From positions 149,222-213,221 of the forward strand of contig CAKOGP040002147.1 of the NCBI GenBank assembly GCA_933822405.4: 64,000 bases of DNA, read 5' to 3'. The first letter of the stretch is position 1. Each line of letters begins with the position of its first letter. Positions 32,819 to 44,841 of the stretch are shown piece after piece. The notes below the pieces were generated by a model. It had not been told where the DNA came from and searched no databases. It saw nothing but the letters and a program-made list of their open reading frames with translations. The position numbers were made by a program, and so were the translations under genes. The DNA is from Cylindrotheca closterium. Lineage: Eukaryota > Bacillariophyta > Bacillariophyceae > Bacillariales > Bacillariaceae.

Positions 32819-35800
32819 ATGTTGATGACAGGATTTTTGTCGTTGAATGTGCACGATTCTTTGACATTTGATGGTGCAGAACTATGTTTACATCCTGACT
32901 TGTTTCCTATCTCGTCGACTTCAGCGACTGGCAGCACCAATGGTGGTAATCATACAGGTCTTGCACCGGGGGACATGATTGAAATCCGTGTTTGGGATCC
33001 ATTGCCGCAGAGTGTCATCGCGTCTTCGGCGTCTTCCGCCGCATCCATCACAACAGCAATAGGACCAACGAGCGTAATCAATACCCCGGCATCAACTCCA
33101 GTCAGTACGTTGAATCGGAGTCCACCAGAACCCAGACGAAACAATTCCGCAAACAATAGTCTCGCCGGAACTCTGACCCCTACTGGCGGAAACACTAGCG
33201 TAATAAGCAACCAAAATTTGCGACTGGCGCCTTCCCTTATGAAGACTCCAACTCCATTTACCACACCAAATCCAGCATCATCTCATCCTACCCCTGCACA
33301 ACCTTCGAATTCTGCGGCGTCCACGCCCACGGCGGGAAGTATGTCATATGCCAGTGCTGTGGCGGGTACCAGCACTGCCCCGGCCATTCCCAATGAATCA
33401 GTCACCAATGTTCCGAGCAAAATTCAAACCACGAATCTCCGTCCTCGAGCTCCGTCACTGACAAATTCATTGGCGTACTCTGTCGAGTCAGAGAACCCGC
33501 AAAGTGGAACCCGTGCTGTCGTGGACGCCAATAGCAGCAACCAAAGCGTAGACACATCAGCTTCCACTGTCAAGGGAGGAGACGACCATATCACCACCAA
33601 ATCCGTGGGTGAAGAATCCAATGGATCGGCTTCGGCGCAAGACGCGGCAACAGCTGCTACACCTCCGACCTACAACTTACTTTCGAAATCACCAATAACT
33701 TCACCGGCCACGTCCGTCACGCTTCCATCGACAGCTGCCGCAAATGCAGCTGCCACAGCCGCCTCGTTGCCACCCGTCTTTCCCAGGGGGCAAGGCAGTA
33801 CCTCGGATACCGTGTCTTTGATGGGCACTCTTCACAAACCCAAACCCATTGGCATGACTCGTCGTTCCAGGACTGTTGCTTCGACGACCAATACCACTGG
33901 CAGTAATACTGCTCCCACTAGTTCGCGGCCCCTGGCATACCCGTCCAAGGCTACTGGTCCACTCCATTCTCGAGATATTTCGGATGTCACCGTGGATACT
34001 CAGCAACTGGACAATATGGATTTGCTGCAGGCTGCTGGTTTGTACAGCGATGGCAACACGGACCACTTGATTCCTCCCGAAAACTCCTTTCCACCACGCC
34101 AGAATCTTGCCAATGCGATGGCCAATGTAAGCACTGGTAGCGACAGCAAAAAATTGAGGTCGACGCATAGCTTGCGATTGTCCTTTGTCCTACTGGTGAC
34201 CAACCAAACGTTGACAACTCTCAAGGGGAACACTCGGACGCAAATTTCCATGTTGCGACAAGTAGCCGACTTGTATGCTTTGTCGAGATATGACACAGTG
34301 ACAGTCCACAAGATTACCAAGGAAGATGAGGAAGAAGCACTCAAGGCTGTCTCCGCTGATTATGTTGTGGTCACTATCAAGGATCAATTCATTTCAAGAG
34401 GGGATATGCTGTACTTTCAGCATACGTTAAAGGGCTCGTGGATTTACGAAGGCGAACGACTCATGGAACAAAGCAAGGGTATTAAGGCACATGCCCGCGA
34501 AATTCGGCATGGGAATGCTTCGGCAAAGTCAGGAATCGTGACGGACGAAACCATGATCACATTTCGAAGTCGATCGGCCCGTATTTTTTGGTTGGTTCAA
34601 CTGAGTTCCGAAATGTGGGAATACTCGTCGCCGTACGACCCTGTTGCCAATCAAGTTCCTATTTGTGAGATTTACTTTGACAAGTGGATTCGATTTTTGC
34701 ACAAGCTGTTCACGAAATGGAAGGTAATGGAGGTGACACACTCATTGACGGTTATCTTCTTTAGTCGGACCCTCATCTACAATGGCGAAAATTCGACCTT
34801 CAAACTTGCGGATGTGTATGGTCGACCATACGAGGTAAGTCTCTTTGGTATCTGAGGCAGGGGTCGTCTCCTTGGCATTGTTCAGTATCTAACCATGAAT
34901 CGATTTTTTCTCGTTTTAAGGATCATTTCAAAACAGTCATCGAGAATGAGACTTGTATGGATTGGCATTCGTTGTTGGTTCGTATCAAGGAGGCATTCGT
35001 ACAGTATCCCTTTGAAGTGGGCTGGTCATTGGACCGGCGTCCGACGAATGCAAGTCAAGGCAATGTTTTGGAAGCTATCAATCTCACACTGAACGTGATG
35101 CAATTCCACTACTTGGATCGTGATCTTCATAGAACTGGAAATTCACTCGTTGTCATTTCTCCAGGTTGTGGTATATTTGAGGTGAATAAAAGACTAGCGG
35201 AGATTACATACAAACGAATGATGGATCATGGTATTGGGAGTGATATGCTGAGTTTGGGCCTCCCACCTCTTCACATTGCCCCTATCTTCTTGTACGCGGT
35301 AAGTCTTCGACTAGAGAGACTTGTGCTTAAAAGCTCTAAACTCACCTTTTTTTGGCTGCTCCAGGTTGATCCAAGGGCTGGAACAGAAACAAGCGGTGGA
35401 CATTATGAAGTTCCGCATTGGATGCATCTATCGTTCATAAACTATGACAGGGACGATGGAGTTGGTCACCAAGAAGAAAAGAAGGACTCCAGCCCAGTGA
35501 ACAAGAACAAAATCTTGAGATCTTGGATGGATTCCTATGAAGTCGCATCGAATGGCTTTCTCCGTCCAAAAATTGACGTTGAGGGACGCATTGGCCCTGG
35601 CGATGGGGACCGGGCGAAAAGTTTCTCTGCGATTGGCAACGCTGCAGCCACTCCTGTCAAAGCCAAATCCGAAGCAAAGCAAGAACGGCAACTTATTGAG
35701 GGTAGGGACTTTCGAGATATCTTGGATGCTTGTAGGCCGAAGGTTAGATCCGTGATTCCTTCCCCGCTGCTATTTATTTTGAAACAGATCGTAGATCAAG

Positions 35801-38800
35801 ACGAAACGGGTCAAACAAAATGGATGGATGAAGCAAGGGCCAGTCCTCTCGTAGAATGGGGAACCGCCAATACGGCCGAGATGATTGCACAGGATCGACT
35901 GTTGATACAGCACCTACAGTCGACGTCACGGAAGAAGAAGGATGTGGCACAAAGCGGCAGAGCAAACAGCGAGAGTGGCTCGAGTACCAGTTCCAAAGTT
36001 GATTATTCACAGATATTGTCTACGACACCTCTTTCCACTTCGCCTAAGATCTTCCAGCTGCAGCGCTCGAATTCCATTAAGCTTGGACAGATGTCTTTTC
36101 TACCGAAAAGGGCGCCATCACCCTCGATGCTAAACGATGACAGCTTGTCCGCTAGTGCAAGCACTGCATCAGGGTCTTCACTGGGAAAGCACTCACTCGA
36201 GATGAAATCCACACTTGAAACAAAAGCGGAAGTGACAATTGGCAGCAACCCAGATGAGTCTGGTATGATGGACCAAAATCAACATATCATGCACCTAAGA
36301 CAATTGATGGAAGATCATGATGCGGTAGTATGCTCGCCGTTGCTGGCTGAAGTTCAGCCTTCCAGCGAAGTCCAAAGGTTATCAAATACTAAAAGATCGA
36401 TTAGTCCCGCAGTAACCTCGAGGAAAAAGTCGTAAGTCCAAATGCGTCATCACACTCGTCTCTCTAAGCTTCGCCAAGGTTAACAACTTTGAATTCGTAG
36501 ACCACATCACGGCGGACTTGGAGATGCTTTGTCTCGATATGAAACTAAGAAACCTCGGGAATCAGCACGAACCCTTAGATCTCTCAGCGATTTGCATCAG
36601 ACATCTTTCAAACAAGACCGACCACGCAAATCATCACCATTGCTGAACCCAAAGAGTGAACGGGGACAGAGAGCAATATCACCAGTTATGCTGTCTCCTC
36701 CTGATTCAGAGCTCAACCAAACCCATCCCCATGCGACAAATAAGGATGAAACTAGCCACAGCTTCAGCAGGCATGTTTCGACACGGGACAGCAGATTACA
36801 TGCACACAGATCAGGATTTGGTTCCACGAATACTCTTCCTGCTCTCGACTTGAGTAATCATGGAGGTAGTCCCACAAGTCAATTCAGGGTAAGTTCTCCC
36901 TTTAAATTGCAACCCTGAAGTCGTACCAGGTTTCTAATTTTCTGGATATAGGGTTCTTCGGCGTCAGGTATGAGGCAAATTTACAAGCAAAAACCACACT
37001 TGCTATCTAAAAGCCCCCCTGTTAGCGCTAGTAGGCTTCAAAGCGGCACGTACGGATCTAAAGTAGGACAATCCTCGAGTCCTTCTCGCAGTGGATCCCG
37101 CGATAGGTCAGGCCACCGTAGATCGAGATCTGCTGCAAATAGTCGGAATGGTGTTGTTCCCCAAAGACAAGCGTCCTATAATCCATTCCGACAGAGTGAT
37201 GAAGACGAAGTGCTTGCTACACGATCACACGAACGTCGAAGGTGGAGCCATGTCTTTGCTGAGGGAGAGGTTGAGTTCAAACGACACGCTGGCCCAATTT
37301 GGAACAGTCTCACTTCACCGGCAATTTTGCCCCTTTCTGTTGATTATCTGCCATCACCACAAGAGATGCGCGATGAAAGGAGGTTTCTATTCACACCCTA
37401 CAGCATCACCCTGAGTGGAATTGAGAAGAGTTTCTACAACACTCACGACGAGTTGATTATGGAGATGGTCCGAATGAGGGTGACGCAAGATTATCAGATC
37501 GTTACGGCCAAAGCAGTCAGAGAAAGCAACAATCGTGTTGAGAAACCACGGGAAGGTGTGTGGAAAGTGCTATGCAGAGAGTGTTTGTTTTGAACACTCC
37601 AATCTAACTCCCTTGTGACTCTTTTCTGAAGGACGCGGAGGAGTTTCTACAAAAAGGAGAGGGAAATTCGATCGCAATTCTGAACCAGACAAGAATGAAG
37701 CGAGCAAGCATTATCTGTCAATGGGACACATGTAAGTCATCAGGCCCGTTGTTCCATTCGTTAGCAATCTTTCTCAGCTTGCATTATTGCATGTAGCATA
37801 CAAGTTATTCACTACGACCCAAGCAATGATACTATTGCGGTTGTTGTCTACCTTGAGGCGAGAGACTACGATAATTACAAGAACTACTACGACTATGAGT
37901 ACTTGCTCTATTCAGATGCAACAAATGTGAGTTTTGGATTTTTTTAGCGACCCATTATTGATACAACTCATTTCCTTTTCGTTGCAGCAATATGTAAAGT
38001 CAAGCCAAACGTTTGCCAAGTTCAAGGAAATTTATCGATGGAACATGAGCGACAACATCATGTGTGGAGAATACGGGACAGAATTAATGACAGTGATGAT
38101 AACCAGGAGCCTAATTTTTTGTCTTCTCCCCCCGTCTTTTCCAGATGAAGTCTCCGAGAAAGCCTATGTATCGAAATTCAAAAGGCTCCTTGAATATCTT
38201 GGTAGATTACGAGAAAAAGAAGAAGCAAAAACAGATCTTGGAGTGGAAATAATGACCAGTTCTGACTGCGCAGAACCCAATCTTGAAACACTTCCATCAA
38301 TGAAGAAAGCTAACGATTCCTTTGTTCAGTTCATCGTAAGGCTGCAGCGGGGCAAACAAGATCCAGTCGAATGGCTACAAATCTCAATTGAATCCGTCTT
38401 CGTCCCTACTCGGTCCTACAAAATATTTTTCAATTGGCTTGTTGGGAGTTCATCAAAAGTTGAAGGGCAAATACAACTGTTGCATCGGCGCTGTTCTCAG
38501 TTTGGTCTCCGTCTCGTCGCCATTCCACATACAACTACATTTGAAAACTTGCAACAGCACGCAGTAAGCATTCCAAACTTTTTTGTGCATTCGTGACAAA
38601 GCAAATACCTCACATTCCAATATAGTTTTCTGTGCCCACATTCATTTGTGTTCGGAGCAAAGAAACTGTTGACGGTCTCGATGCTCTTCTAAAGAGCAAG
38701 GATTTTATCTACGAAGGGGTCGAGGTAACAAAGCCAGGCCGGATTCTTCAATCCATCGAAAACCGCAACGACTATAATTTTGAAAGGTTTCACTGGGCGA

Positions 38801-39744
38801 AAAAAAAATTTCATCGTGTGGCTTCGAAGCAATACATCCATCGTTCAGGGGCACTGGTTGTGCGGATGATTCCTGATTCCCAAGGGTTAGCTATATTGGC
38901 ATTGATTGAGAACCGAAAGAATGCGAGTAGAGAGAATAATTTCAAGGAGATTGCGAGGAACCTCATGCTTGATTTGCAGCAAACGATAAAAGACTACAAG
39001 AAGGCTGAGCCGAAGATGACTGAAGAAGAAAAGAAGCTTGAAGTGAAGATGGCCGAAGAAAAAGCCGAAGAAAGCGAGAAGGCCAAAGACAGCGAAAAGC
39101 TCAAACCGAAACCGGTAGAAAACAATGAGAAGGCCGAGCCGAAGATGATAGAAGAAACCAACAAGCTCAGACAGACACCGATAGAAGTAAGCGAGCAGGC
39201 CGAGGCAAAGATGGTCGAACCGAGAGCATCAGAAGAAATCGAAAACGCCAAAACAAAGGTGCAAGAAGACAACCAAAAGCCCGAAGCAAATTTGGTAGAG
39301 GAAAGCGAGAGGATCGAGCCCAAGATGGTTGAAACAAAGTGGGCAGAAGACAACCAACAAGTAGAAGCGAAACCGGTAGGAAACAGCGAAAAGATCGAGC
39401 CAAAGATGGTAGAAGAAAACGACAAACTCGAACAGACACCGGCAAAAGAAAGTGCGAAGGCCGAGGCAAAGATGCTCAAACCGAAAGCACAAGAAGAAAT
39501 GGAAAACGCCGAAACGACTTTGCAAGAAGACAACGAAAAGTCCGAATCAAATTCGGCAGAGGAAAGCGAGAGGATGGAGCCGAAGATGGTGGAACCAAAA
39601 GCAGCAGAAGAAAGCGAGAAGGTCAAAACGACGAGGGTAGGAGGCAAGCAAAAGCTCGAACCGAAACAGGTAGCAGACACCGAGAAGATCGAGCCGAAGA
39701 TGGAAGAAGAAAGCGTCGAAACAACGGTGGCAGAAGACAACTAA
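32819..39744 (+). CDS. IML1: IML1/DEPDC5-like GATOR1 subunit with repetitive acidic tail
   Basis: Nine exons: 32819..34834, 34921..35298, 35365..36431, 36501..36888, 36952..37555, 37632..37731, 37797..37926, 37988..38563, 38626..39744; all GT-AG and in phase, about 2125 residues. IML1 landmarks in order: RLSFVLLVTNQTLTTLKGNTRT (about 460), RSRSARIFWLVQLSSEMWEY, the long conserved block HYLDRDLHRTGNSLVVISPG to PLHIAPIFLYA, LPLSVDYLPSP, YLSMGHIIQVIHYD, and the C-terminal fold ending FGLRLVAIP. GATOR1 acts as GAP for Rag GTPases and restrains TORC1 at the vacuole. A DEP domain is not visible where expected before the C-terminal fold. Residues 1878-2125 are Glu/Lys/Pro repeats. The 66-bp second intron has no stop in frame. 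Confidence 0.88.
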
Positions 39745-39876
39745 AAGCTTCAGCCGAAACTGGTAGGAGACAGCGACAATGTTGAGCCGAAGATGGTAGT
39801 CGAAAGCGACAATCCCGAACCGGAATCGGCAGAGGAAAGCGACAGGGCCGCGCCGAAGTCGACAAGTGAAGTATAG
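38998..39876 (+). repeat. Coding tandem repeats in the IML1 tail, continuing past the stop
   Basis: A short unit like SEKIEPKMVEE recurs many times. A higher-order unit of about 85-95 codons is repeated about twice: KAEPKMIEETNKL...QTPIEVSEQAEAKM...IENAKTKVQEDN, then KIEPKMVEENDKL...QTPAKESAKAEAKM...MENAETTLQEDN. After the TAA at 39742..39744 the same frame goes on for 43 codons of the same composition (for example NVEPKMVVESDNPEPESAEES) to a TAG at 39874..39876. Confidence 0.85.
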
Positions 39877-39977
39877 CGCTGAAGATTCTTGTATAAATAT
39901 CGATTACTCTCATTTACTTGCAAGAACAAGGTGTCTTGCAATTGACGCTTGCTTAGACATATTCTCAATCGTAAAAT

Positions 39978-40427
39978 CTACCTCCTTACTGCCATCTCGT
40001 CGCGGATGCCCATGACACTCGCTTCAACTCGGGACCTATGTGTTATTGTCTTGTAAAGTGCAGCAATGTATTCCTGGTCTTTGACACCTTGTTCAGATTG
40101 GTACTTTTGTTCGTCAAGGACCGCTTGTCTCGCTCTTGCCCTGTTGCTGTTTCGGTGATAGGCACCCATGGGTGTTTTGTGCTCCAACCCTCGGAATTCG
40201 CTTTTATCGCCTCGTAGTGGATGCATTGACTTTTGGACAACGTTGATACAGTCCTGTCGGATTCGAAGAAAGTCATGTGGTCTTATCCAATAGTTTTCCT
40301 TCTCATCCTCGGTAACAATCGGAAAAACTTGAATCAATACTTGATCTTGAAATCGAGTGGTCTTTCTTGGAACGGTACAGGTACTTTCACCTGTGAATTC
40401 TTCATGTGAAATTGAAAGCGGTGGCAT
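39978..40427 (-). CDS. RGLE-family protein (uncharacterised)
   Basis: Single exon, 149 residues, ATG at 40427. One module: NYWIRPHDFLRIRQDC, then SEFRGLEHKTPMGAY, RARARQAVLDEQKYQSEQGVKD, and YIAALYKTITHRSRVEASVMG. This is the clearest single copy of the family in the window. An upstream segment with CTVPRKTTRFQDQVLIQVFP matches the leading strand that often precedes the module. No membrane segment or known catalytic motif. It converges with the IML1 gene with only about 100 bp from the end of the extended tail frame. Confidence 0.72.
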   Translation of the reverse strand: MPPLSISHEEFTGESTCTVPRKTTRFQDQVLIQVFPIVTEDEKENYWIRPHDFLRIRQDCINVVQKSMHPLRGDKSEFRGLEHKTPMGAYHRNSNRARARQAVLDEQKYQSEQGVKDQEYIAALYKTITHRSRVEASVMGIRDEMAVRR

Positions 40428-40980
40428 GGTATCGAAATTGTTTGTGTGGGTTGTAGTATAGTGCTGTGTCGCGTTTTATTCAGCGATTTTGTGTGCAATA
40501 CGATCAGAGTTGAAGGAATTGGTATTTTATGAGACCCGCGTAACCAAACTGAAATTTCGCGACTATGACAAAGATCTTGGTACGGGCCGGCACGCTCTCT
40601 ATGCTTGCGACGCCGACAATTTTGGTTCCCGCCACACAAAATTTTGTGTCGTTGAAGATTGGCGCACAAAAATAACATGTGCATCCTATCGGTAAATGGG
40701 ATGTTGCATTGCTGCATACGGATATAATTAGAGCTTTCACACGCAAGATTCCTTCTTATTCGAGGAAACAGTACCAATACATAGACAAAACAAGGCGGGG
40801 GAGACTCCGTCGAAACATGAAAGAAACTGGTTTTGCGCCTTGTTGCTTCGAATATATTCATTACTGTCTACTCTCGTTCGTTATTTCAGTGTAGCCGATG
40901 ATTCTTCCTTCTCGACGATCGCGCTGATTTTCGTCGGCCGGGGATCAACAAAACCGATGCAAGATATATGATTGAACAAC
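40428..40980. other. Intergenic
   Basis: No convincing gene. Short open frames on both strands overlap without conserved features. Confidence 0.3.
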
Positions 40981-41339
40981 ATGGCAACCTGTGTCGAAAT
41001 ACCACACATTGGCGACCTCGAGAAAGATATTATTGACGCAAAACGGTTGAGTGGCAAAGAAATGAGTGACATAAAAAATGCATGGCTACCGAGGAGTGGA
41101 GAACAAGCCGTGTACTGTTTCCAAGGGCTCTAGTACCGAACATTGGAAGACAATCGAAACGCGCGCAAGAACAAGAGCATTGTTCGCACAGCCGTCATAG
41201 TACAGCAGCAAATGCATGGCGCTGGAGGCAACCCAGGAAGAGTAGAGTTTGCTCCCATGTGGGATTAATTGGTATCTCAAAGGAAGCAGCGGTGGAACGA
41301 GCAAAGCGTTTTACCCAAGAGTACCTCGCACAGCAGTAG
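40981..41339 (+). pseudogene. RGLE-family pseudogene
   Basis: From ATG 40981 one frame reads LEKDIIDAKRLSGKEMSD, then AVYCFQGL followed by a TAG at 41131..41133 exactly where the motif Glu should be. The frame goes on with YRTLEDNRNARKNKS, IVRTAVIVQQQMHGAGG and, after a further TAA, LVSQRKQRW. The order (W or Y start, xQGL centre, AV..QQ..) matches the intact members nearby. Two in-frame stops make it a likely dead copy. The start is uncertain. Confidence 0.55.
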
Positions 41340-41727
41340 ATACCGATTGTCTTGTTTCAAGAGCAACAGTGGGCACGCTTCCGCTACAGGTCAAACAGCA
41401 GCTACAGTAAAATGCCATTCAATTTCAAACGTTTCAATAGTAGCAACTGAACTATTACACGGTACCGGTATATTAATATATGACCATCGTTTATTTTTTA
41501 TATTTCCACTCGGAAGAGTCCAAGTAGTCCATTCGAAATGAAATGAAACACCTCATCGTTTCATCAGAAGTATTTGGTGTCATCATGACATCATGACATC
41601 GAGTCATCACGGCGATTTCATCTGATGGGTGGGTCGTGTTTTTTCTCCACCATGTCGATGCAATTGCATTCTTAACCAAAGATAGGACTCAAGCTCAATA
41701 TACTGTCGAAATAAAAAAAAATCAATC
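41340..41727. other. Intergenic, upstream region of first kinase gene
   Basis: Nothing beyond the presumed promoter. A CATCATGACATCATGACATC direct repeat (TGACATCA-type words) lies at about 41580-41600. Confidence 0.4.
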
Positions 41728-42702
41728 ATGGCACCTAAAGGCAACAACTCGATCGATACTGAAGCCACAAGCAAAAATGCGATCCAACAGCCTGAGAACA
41801 AACCCGAGGCTGAGGTTATGCAAAATGTTGATGTCGAAACGCTCGTCGAGCGTTGTCTCAAGTTATCGCACTATGCCATAGGCAAACAAACAGACACCGC
41901 AGATGTCCTACCTCCTCTGCTTCAGTGTCAAACTGCTTCATTCAATGAACACCAACAAATATTTGTGGGCATTGCCGGAACTCCCGGCTCTGGAAAATCC
42001 TTCATAGCTCATCAAGTTTGTGACGAAATCAATCGACGCAACCCGAATGGTGATGCCGATGCGCCAGAGTGTGTCGTTGTTGGCATGGACGGCTATCACC
42101 ATACACGAAAACAGCTGAAAGAAATGGCGGAAAGTGGCCACAAGTTTAAAGTGGATCACCTTGAAGATGGGAAATTCAAAGTGAAAAATGTAACAATGGA
42201 ATATGAGGAACTCATGGCACGACGAGGTGCTGCTTTCACCTATTGTCCCGACAGTTTCATTCGTGATTTGGGCATTATTAAGAAGACTGGGCAAGGCTCG
42301 TTTCCAGAGTATAGTCGAGAGAAGCACGATCCTGTACCTGATGGGGTAAAAGTGCAGCCGTCCAATAAGATCATATTGGTGGAAGGATTATACCTCCTAT
42401 GTTTGAATGATCCAGACTGGCAACCCTTGAGAGATTTATGGGACGATACTTGGCTCATCGATGTATCATTGCCAGAAACGAAACGCCGACTGGTAAAACG
42501 TCATTTGAAAACATGGGACGACAGGAAAACAGAGTACTGGGGTGGAGACGACGAGGCAGCAGCAACTCGTAAGGCCGAAGCAAACGATCTCATCAATGCA
42601 AAATGCATTCAAGAGAACTCCAGAGACTTTGCCAATCTGATCATCAAAAATGAAACCATTCCTGAAGACGATTCCAACAATGCAGATTGCGAAGCAGCAT
42701 AA
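41728..42702 (+). CDS. PRK/uridine-kinase-like P-loop kinase, copy 1
   Basis: Single exon, 324 residues, ATG at 41728. Walker A is GIAGTPGSGKS (about residues 80-90), followed by VVVGMDGYHHTR, which supplies the acidic residue and substrate loop of the phosphoribulokinase/uridine kinase/pantothenate kinase group. Later come RRGAAFTYCPDSFI, the strand IILVEGLYLL, and the lid region DVSLPETKRRLVKRH. The protein is similar to yeast YFH7-type and bacterial fructose- or uridine-kinase-like proteins; substrate unknown. A close tandem paralogue lies 980 bp downstream. Neither has a signal peptide, so they are likely cytosolic. Confidence 0.87.
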   Translation: MAPKGNNSIDTEATSKNAIQQPENKPEAEVMQNVDVETLVERCLKLSHYAIGKQTDTADVLPPLLQCQTASFNEHQQIFVGIAGTPGSGKSFIAHQVCDEINRRNPNGDADAPECVVVGMDGYHHTRKQLKEMAESGHKFKVDHLEDGKFKVKNVTMEYEELMARRGAAFTYCPDSFIRDLGIIKKTGQGSFPEYSREKHDPVPDGVKVQPSNKIILVEGLYLLCLNDPDWQPLRDLWDDTWLIDVSLPETKRRLVKRHLKTWDDRKTEYWGGDDEAAATRKAEANDLINAKCIQENSRDFANLIIKNETIPEDDSNNADCEAA

Positions 42703-43684
42703 GGAATGGTGACACCAGACTAAGTCGTCTATCTAGCAGCTAGTAATTCAAACTGAAAAATTCAACCTCCCACCCATTCGTTGTTTTAAAAAAGTTAGAA
42801 ATATGAACAAATCAAAGCGAGTGAAGCATGGATCGCAATCATATGCTAGCAACCAACAAGAGTTCAGAAAAACAGCTTTGGAAAGATCTAGAGCGAGAAC
42901 GGGTTGAGTAGACAGAAAAGTATGACCCACAACTGAGGAAGGTTCATTGTCACAAGTCTTCGCCACTTGGATGGGCTCTTCTGCTCAGGAGGACCGCCTG
43001 GCGACGATAAAAATCACGATAAGAACTTTGTTATTATCACTTGTAGATAAACTTTTCGTCGGCATTTCTATTCAACACGCAAGAAACGCAGTCTTCGGAG
43101 TGGTTTCTCGCGTTTTCTAGTGGACTGCATACATTTCATGTCGTGAATATGTCGCCTCTCTGAGATTCCCTAAGCTCTGTTCGCGTGTTGCACTTTGTAC
43201 ACGTGCTCAGAACTATTTGTGAGGATCAGAAGTCAGAAGTCCGGAATATCTATAAATATTTTTTATGTTTTAAAACCCCAGACTAAAATTGGCCACATAA
43301 TTTGCCACAGGTGGCGAAGTTGATTTATTCCTCCGATCGGATTGTCCCTCACATGGTGCCGTTTTCTGATTGAAGGAAAGGATATATACTGCACCTTCGT
43401 CACCACCGTCCACGAAATGACTGTTGAACCTGTGGGTTCAACCTACCTCTGTCTTCAGTCTACGTTAGAAGATCAGAAGTTCAAAACAGTTGATTTATTC
43501 CTCCGATCGGATTGCCAATATCATTGTGCGCTTCTGATTGGAAGCAAAGGACATTTGAATGTATCATGATGTTGCGGAAGTTGGGTCGTGTGGCTTGTGG
43601 TGTGTATGTTTACCACTTGCTCATAAACAGGGCTCGTTGCATAAAATTAAACGAGACTTCAGAAAGAATAAAACAAACGAAACC
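42703..43684. other. Intergenic between kinase paralogues, with a direct repeat
   Basis: A 26-bp perfect direct repeat (core TTATTCCTCCGATCGGATTG) lies at 43319..43344 and 43490..43515, followed by a weaker match (TTCTGATTG(A/G)AAG). Each copy is preceded by GATCAGAAGT-type words at 43226 and 43471. No gene is supported. Confidence 0.5.
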
Positions 43685-44692
43685 ATGGCACCAAAAGAAA
43701 CAGACTACCTCTCCATTGGAATTGATACAATTCATTTGGACCGTCAATCCAATGATCCCAAGGCACAAACTATAGCAACAGTGGATATTGGCTTTCTGGC
43801 AGACCGCTGTCTTCGACTACTAGATGACGCCAAAAGTAGTAGCACAGGTAGCGAAAGTCCTTCAAAGGCTCTATATCGACGTCAGTCCTCTTCCTTCAAT
43901 GACCACCAGCAGATTTTTGTTGGCATTGCAGGAACTCCAGGCTCTGGGAAGTCGTTCATTGCACGTCAAGTATGTGACGAAATCAACAGGCGTGATAGGA
44001 ATAACAATTCCGATGCACCCGAATGTGTCGTGGTTGGCATGGACGGCTACCACCTCTCACGACAGGAGCTGAAAAAGCTATCGGAAAGTGGCCACAGGTT
44101 TAAAGTGGACGAATTCGAAAATGAGGAACTCAAGTTCAGTTACGTCCCCATGTCCTACCGACAAGTCATGTCTCGCCGAGGTGCTGCCTTTACCTATTCT
44201 CCCGAAACATTCATTCGCGATTTGGGCATTATCAAGGAGACTGGACAAGGCTCGTTTCCAGAATACTGTCGAGAGCTGCATGATCCTGTGCCTGGCGGAG
44301 TCATGGTGAAGCCATGCAATCGAATCATTCTTGTGGAAGGTTTGTACTTGCTGTCTTTGAATGATCCAGCCTGGAAACGTCTCGGGAATTTATGGGACGA
44401 TACCTGGTTAGTCGATGTATCGCTACCCGAAACAAAACGCCGACTGGTGCAACGCCATTTAGAAACATGGGATGACGGGAAAACGGAAATGTGGGGTGGC
44501 AACGATGCTGCTGCAGCAACTCGAAAAGCAGAAACCAATGATCTCGTCAATGCAAAATGCATCCAAGAAAGCTCCCGGGACTTTGCCAATCTCATCATTC
44601 AAAATGAACGTATTCCCGAAGATGAAGAAAACCATTCACCCACGTTGAAGCGTCAGGAAGCATTCTCCAGTCGATCGGAGAGCCCACCATGA
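43685..44692 (+). CDS. PRK/uridine-kinase-like P-loop kinase, copy 2
   Basis: 335 residues from ATG 43685 (MAPKETDYL, matching MAPKGNNS of copy 1); the open frame extends upstream to 43559 but that part has no counterpart in copy 1. Walker A GIAGTPGSGKS, VVVGMDGYHLSR, RRGAAFTYSPETFIRDLGI, IILVEGLYLL and DVSLPETKRRLVQRH are all intact. The N-terminal 60 residues and the last 20 differ most from copy 1. Probable tandem duplication with both copies functional, judging by conserved motifs. Confidence 0.87.
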   Translation: MAPKETDYLSIGIDTIHLDRQSNDPKAQTIATVDIGFLADRCLRLLDDAKSSSTGSESPSKALYRRQSSSFNDHQQIFVGIAGTPGSGKSFIARQVCDEINRRDRNNNSDAPECVVVGMDGYHLSRQELKKLSESGHRFKVDEFENEELKFSYVPMSYRQVMSRRGAAFTYSPETFIRDLGIIKETGQGSFPEYCRELHDPVPGGVMVKPCNRIILVEGLYLLSLNDPAWKRLGNLWDDTWLVDVSLPETKRRLVQRHLETWDDGKTEMWGGNDAAAATRKAETNDLVNAKCIQESSRDFANLIIQNERIPEDEENHSPTLKRQEAFSSRSESPP

Positions 44693-44841
44693 GCATTGGA
44701 GGCAAGTTGTTACCGTTGCTACCGTTGATTTTGATGATCATGCTAGATACAATCCATTAATATAGATTATAGAGCTACCGACGCTTATAGACCACACCAG
44801 ATGACCCTTTCTACGTGTCTATCCAAGACCAGCTTTGGTGA

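Noticed and set aside
38994..39740. Long minus-strand frame of 248 codons, Ser/Phe-rich
   Set aside because: It is the antisense shadow of the Glu/Lys repeat tail of IML1; such repeats keep the opposite frame open.
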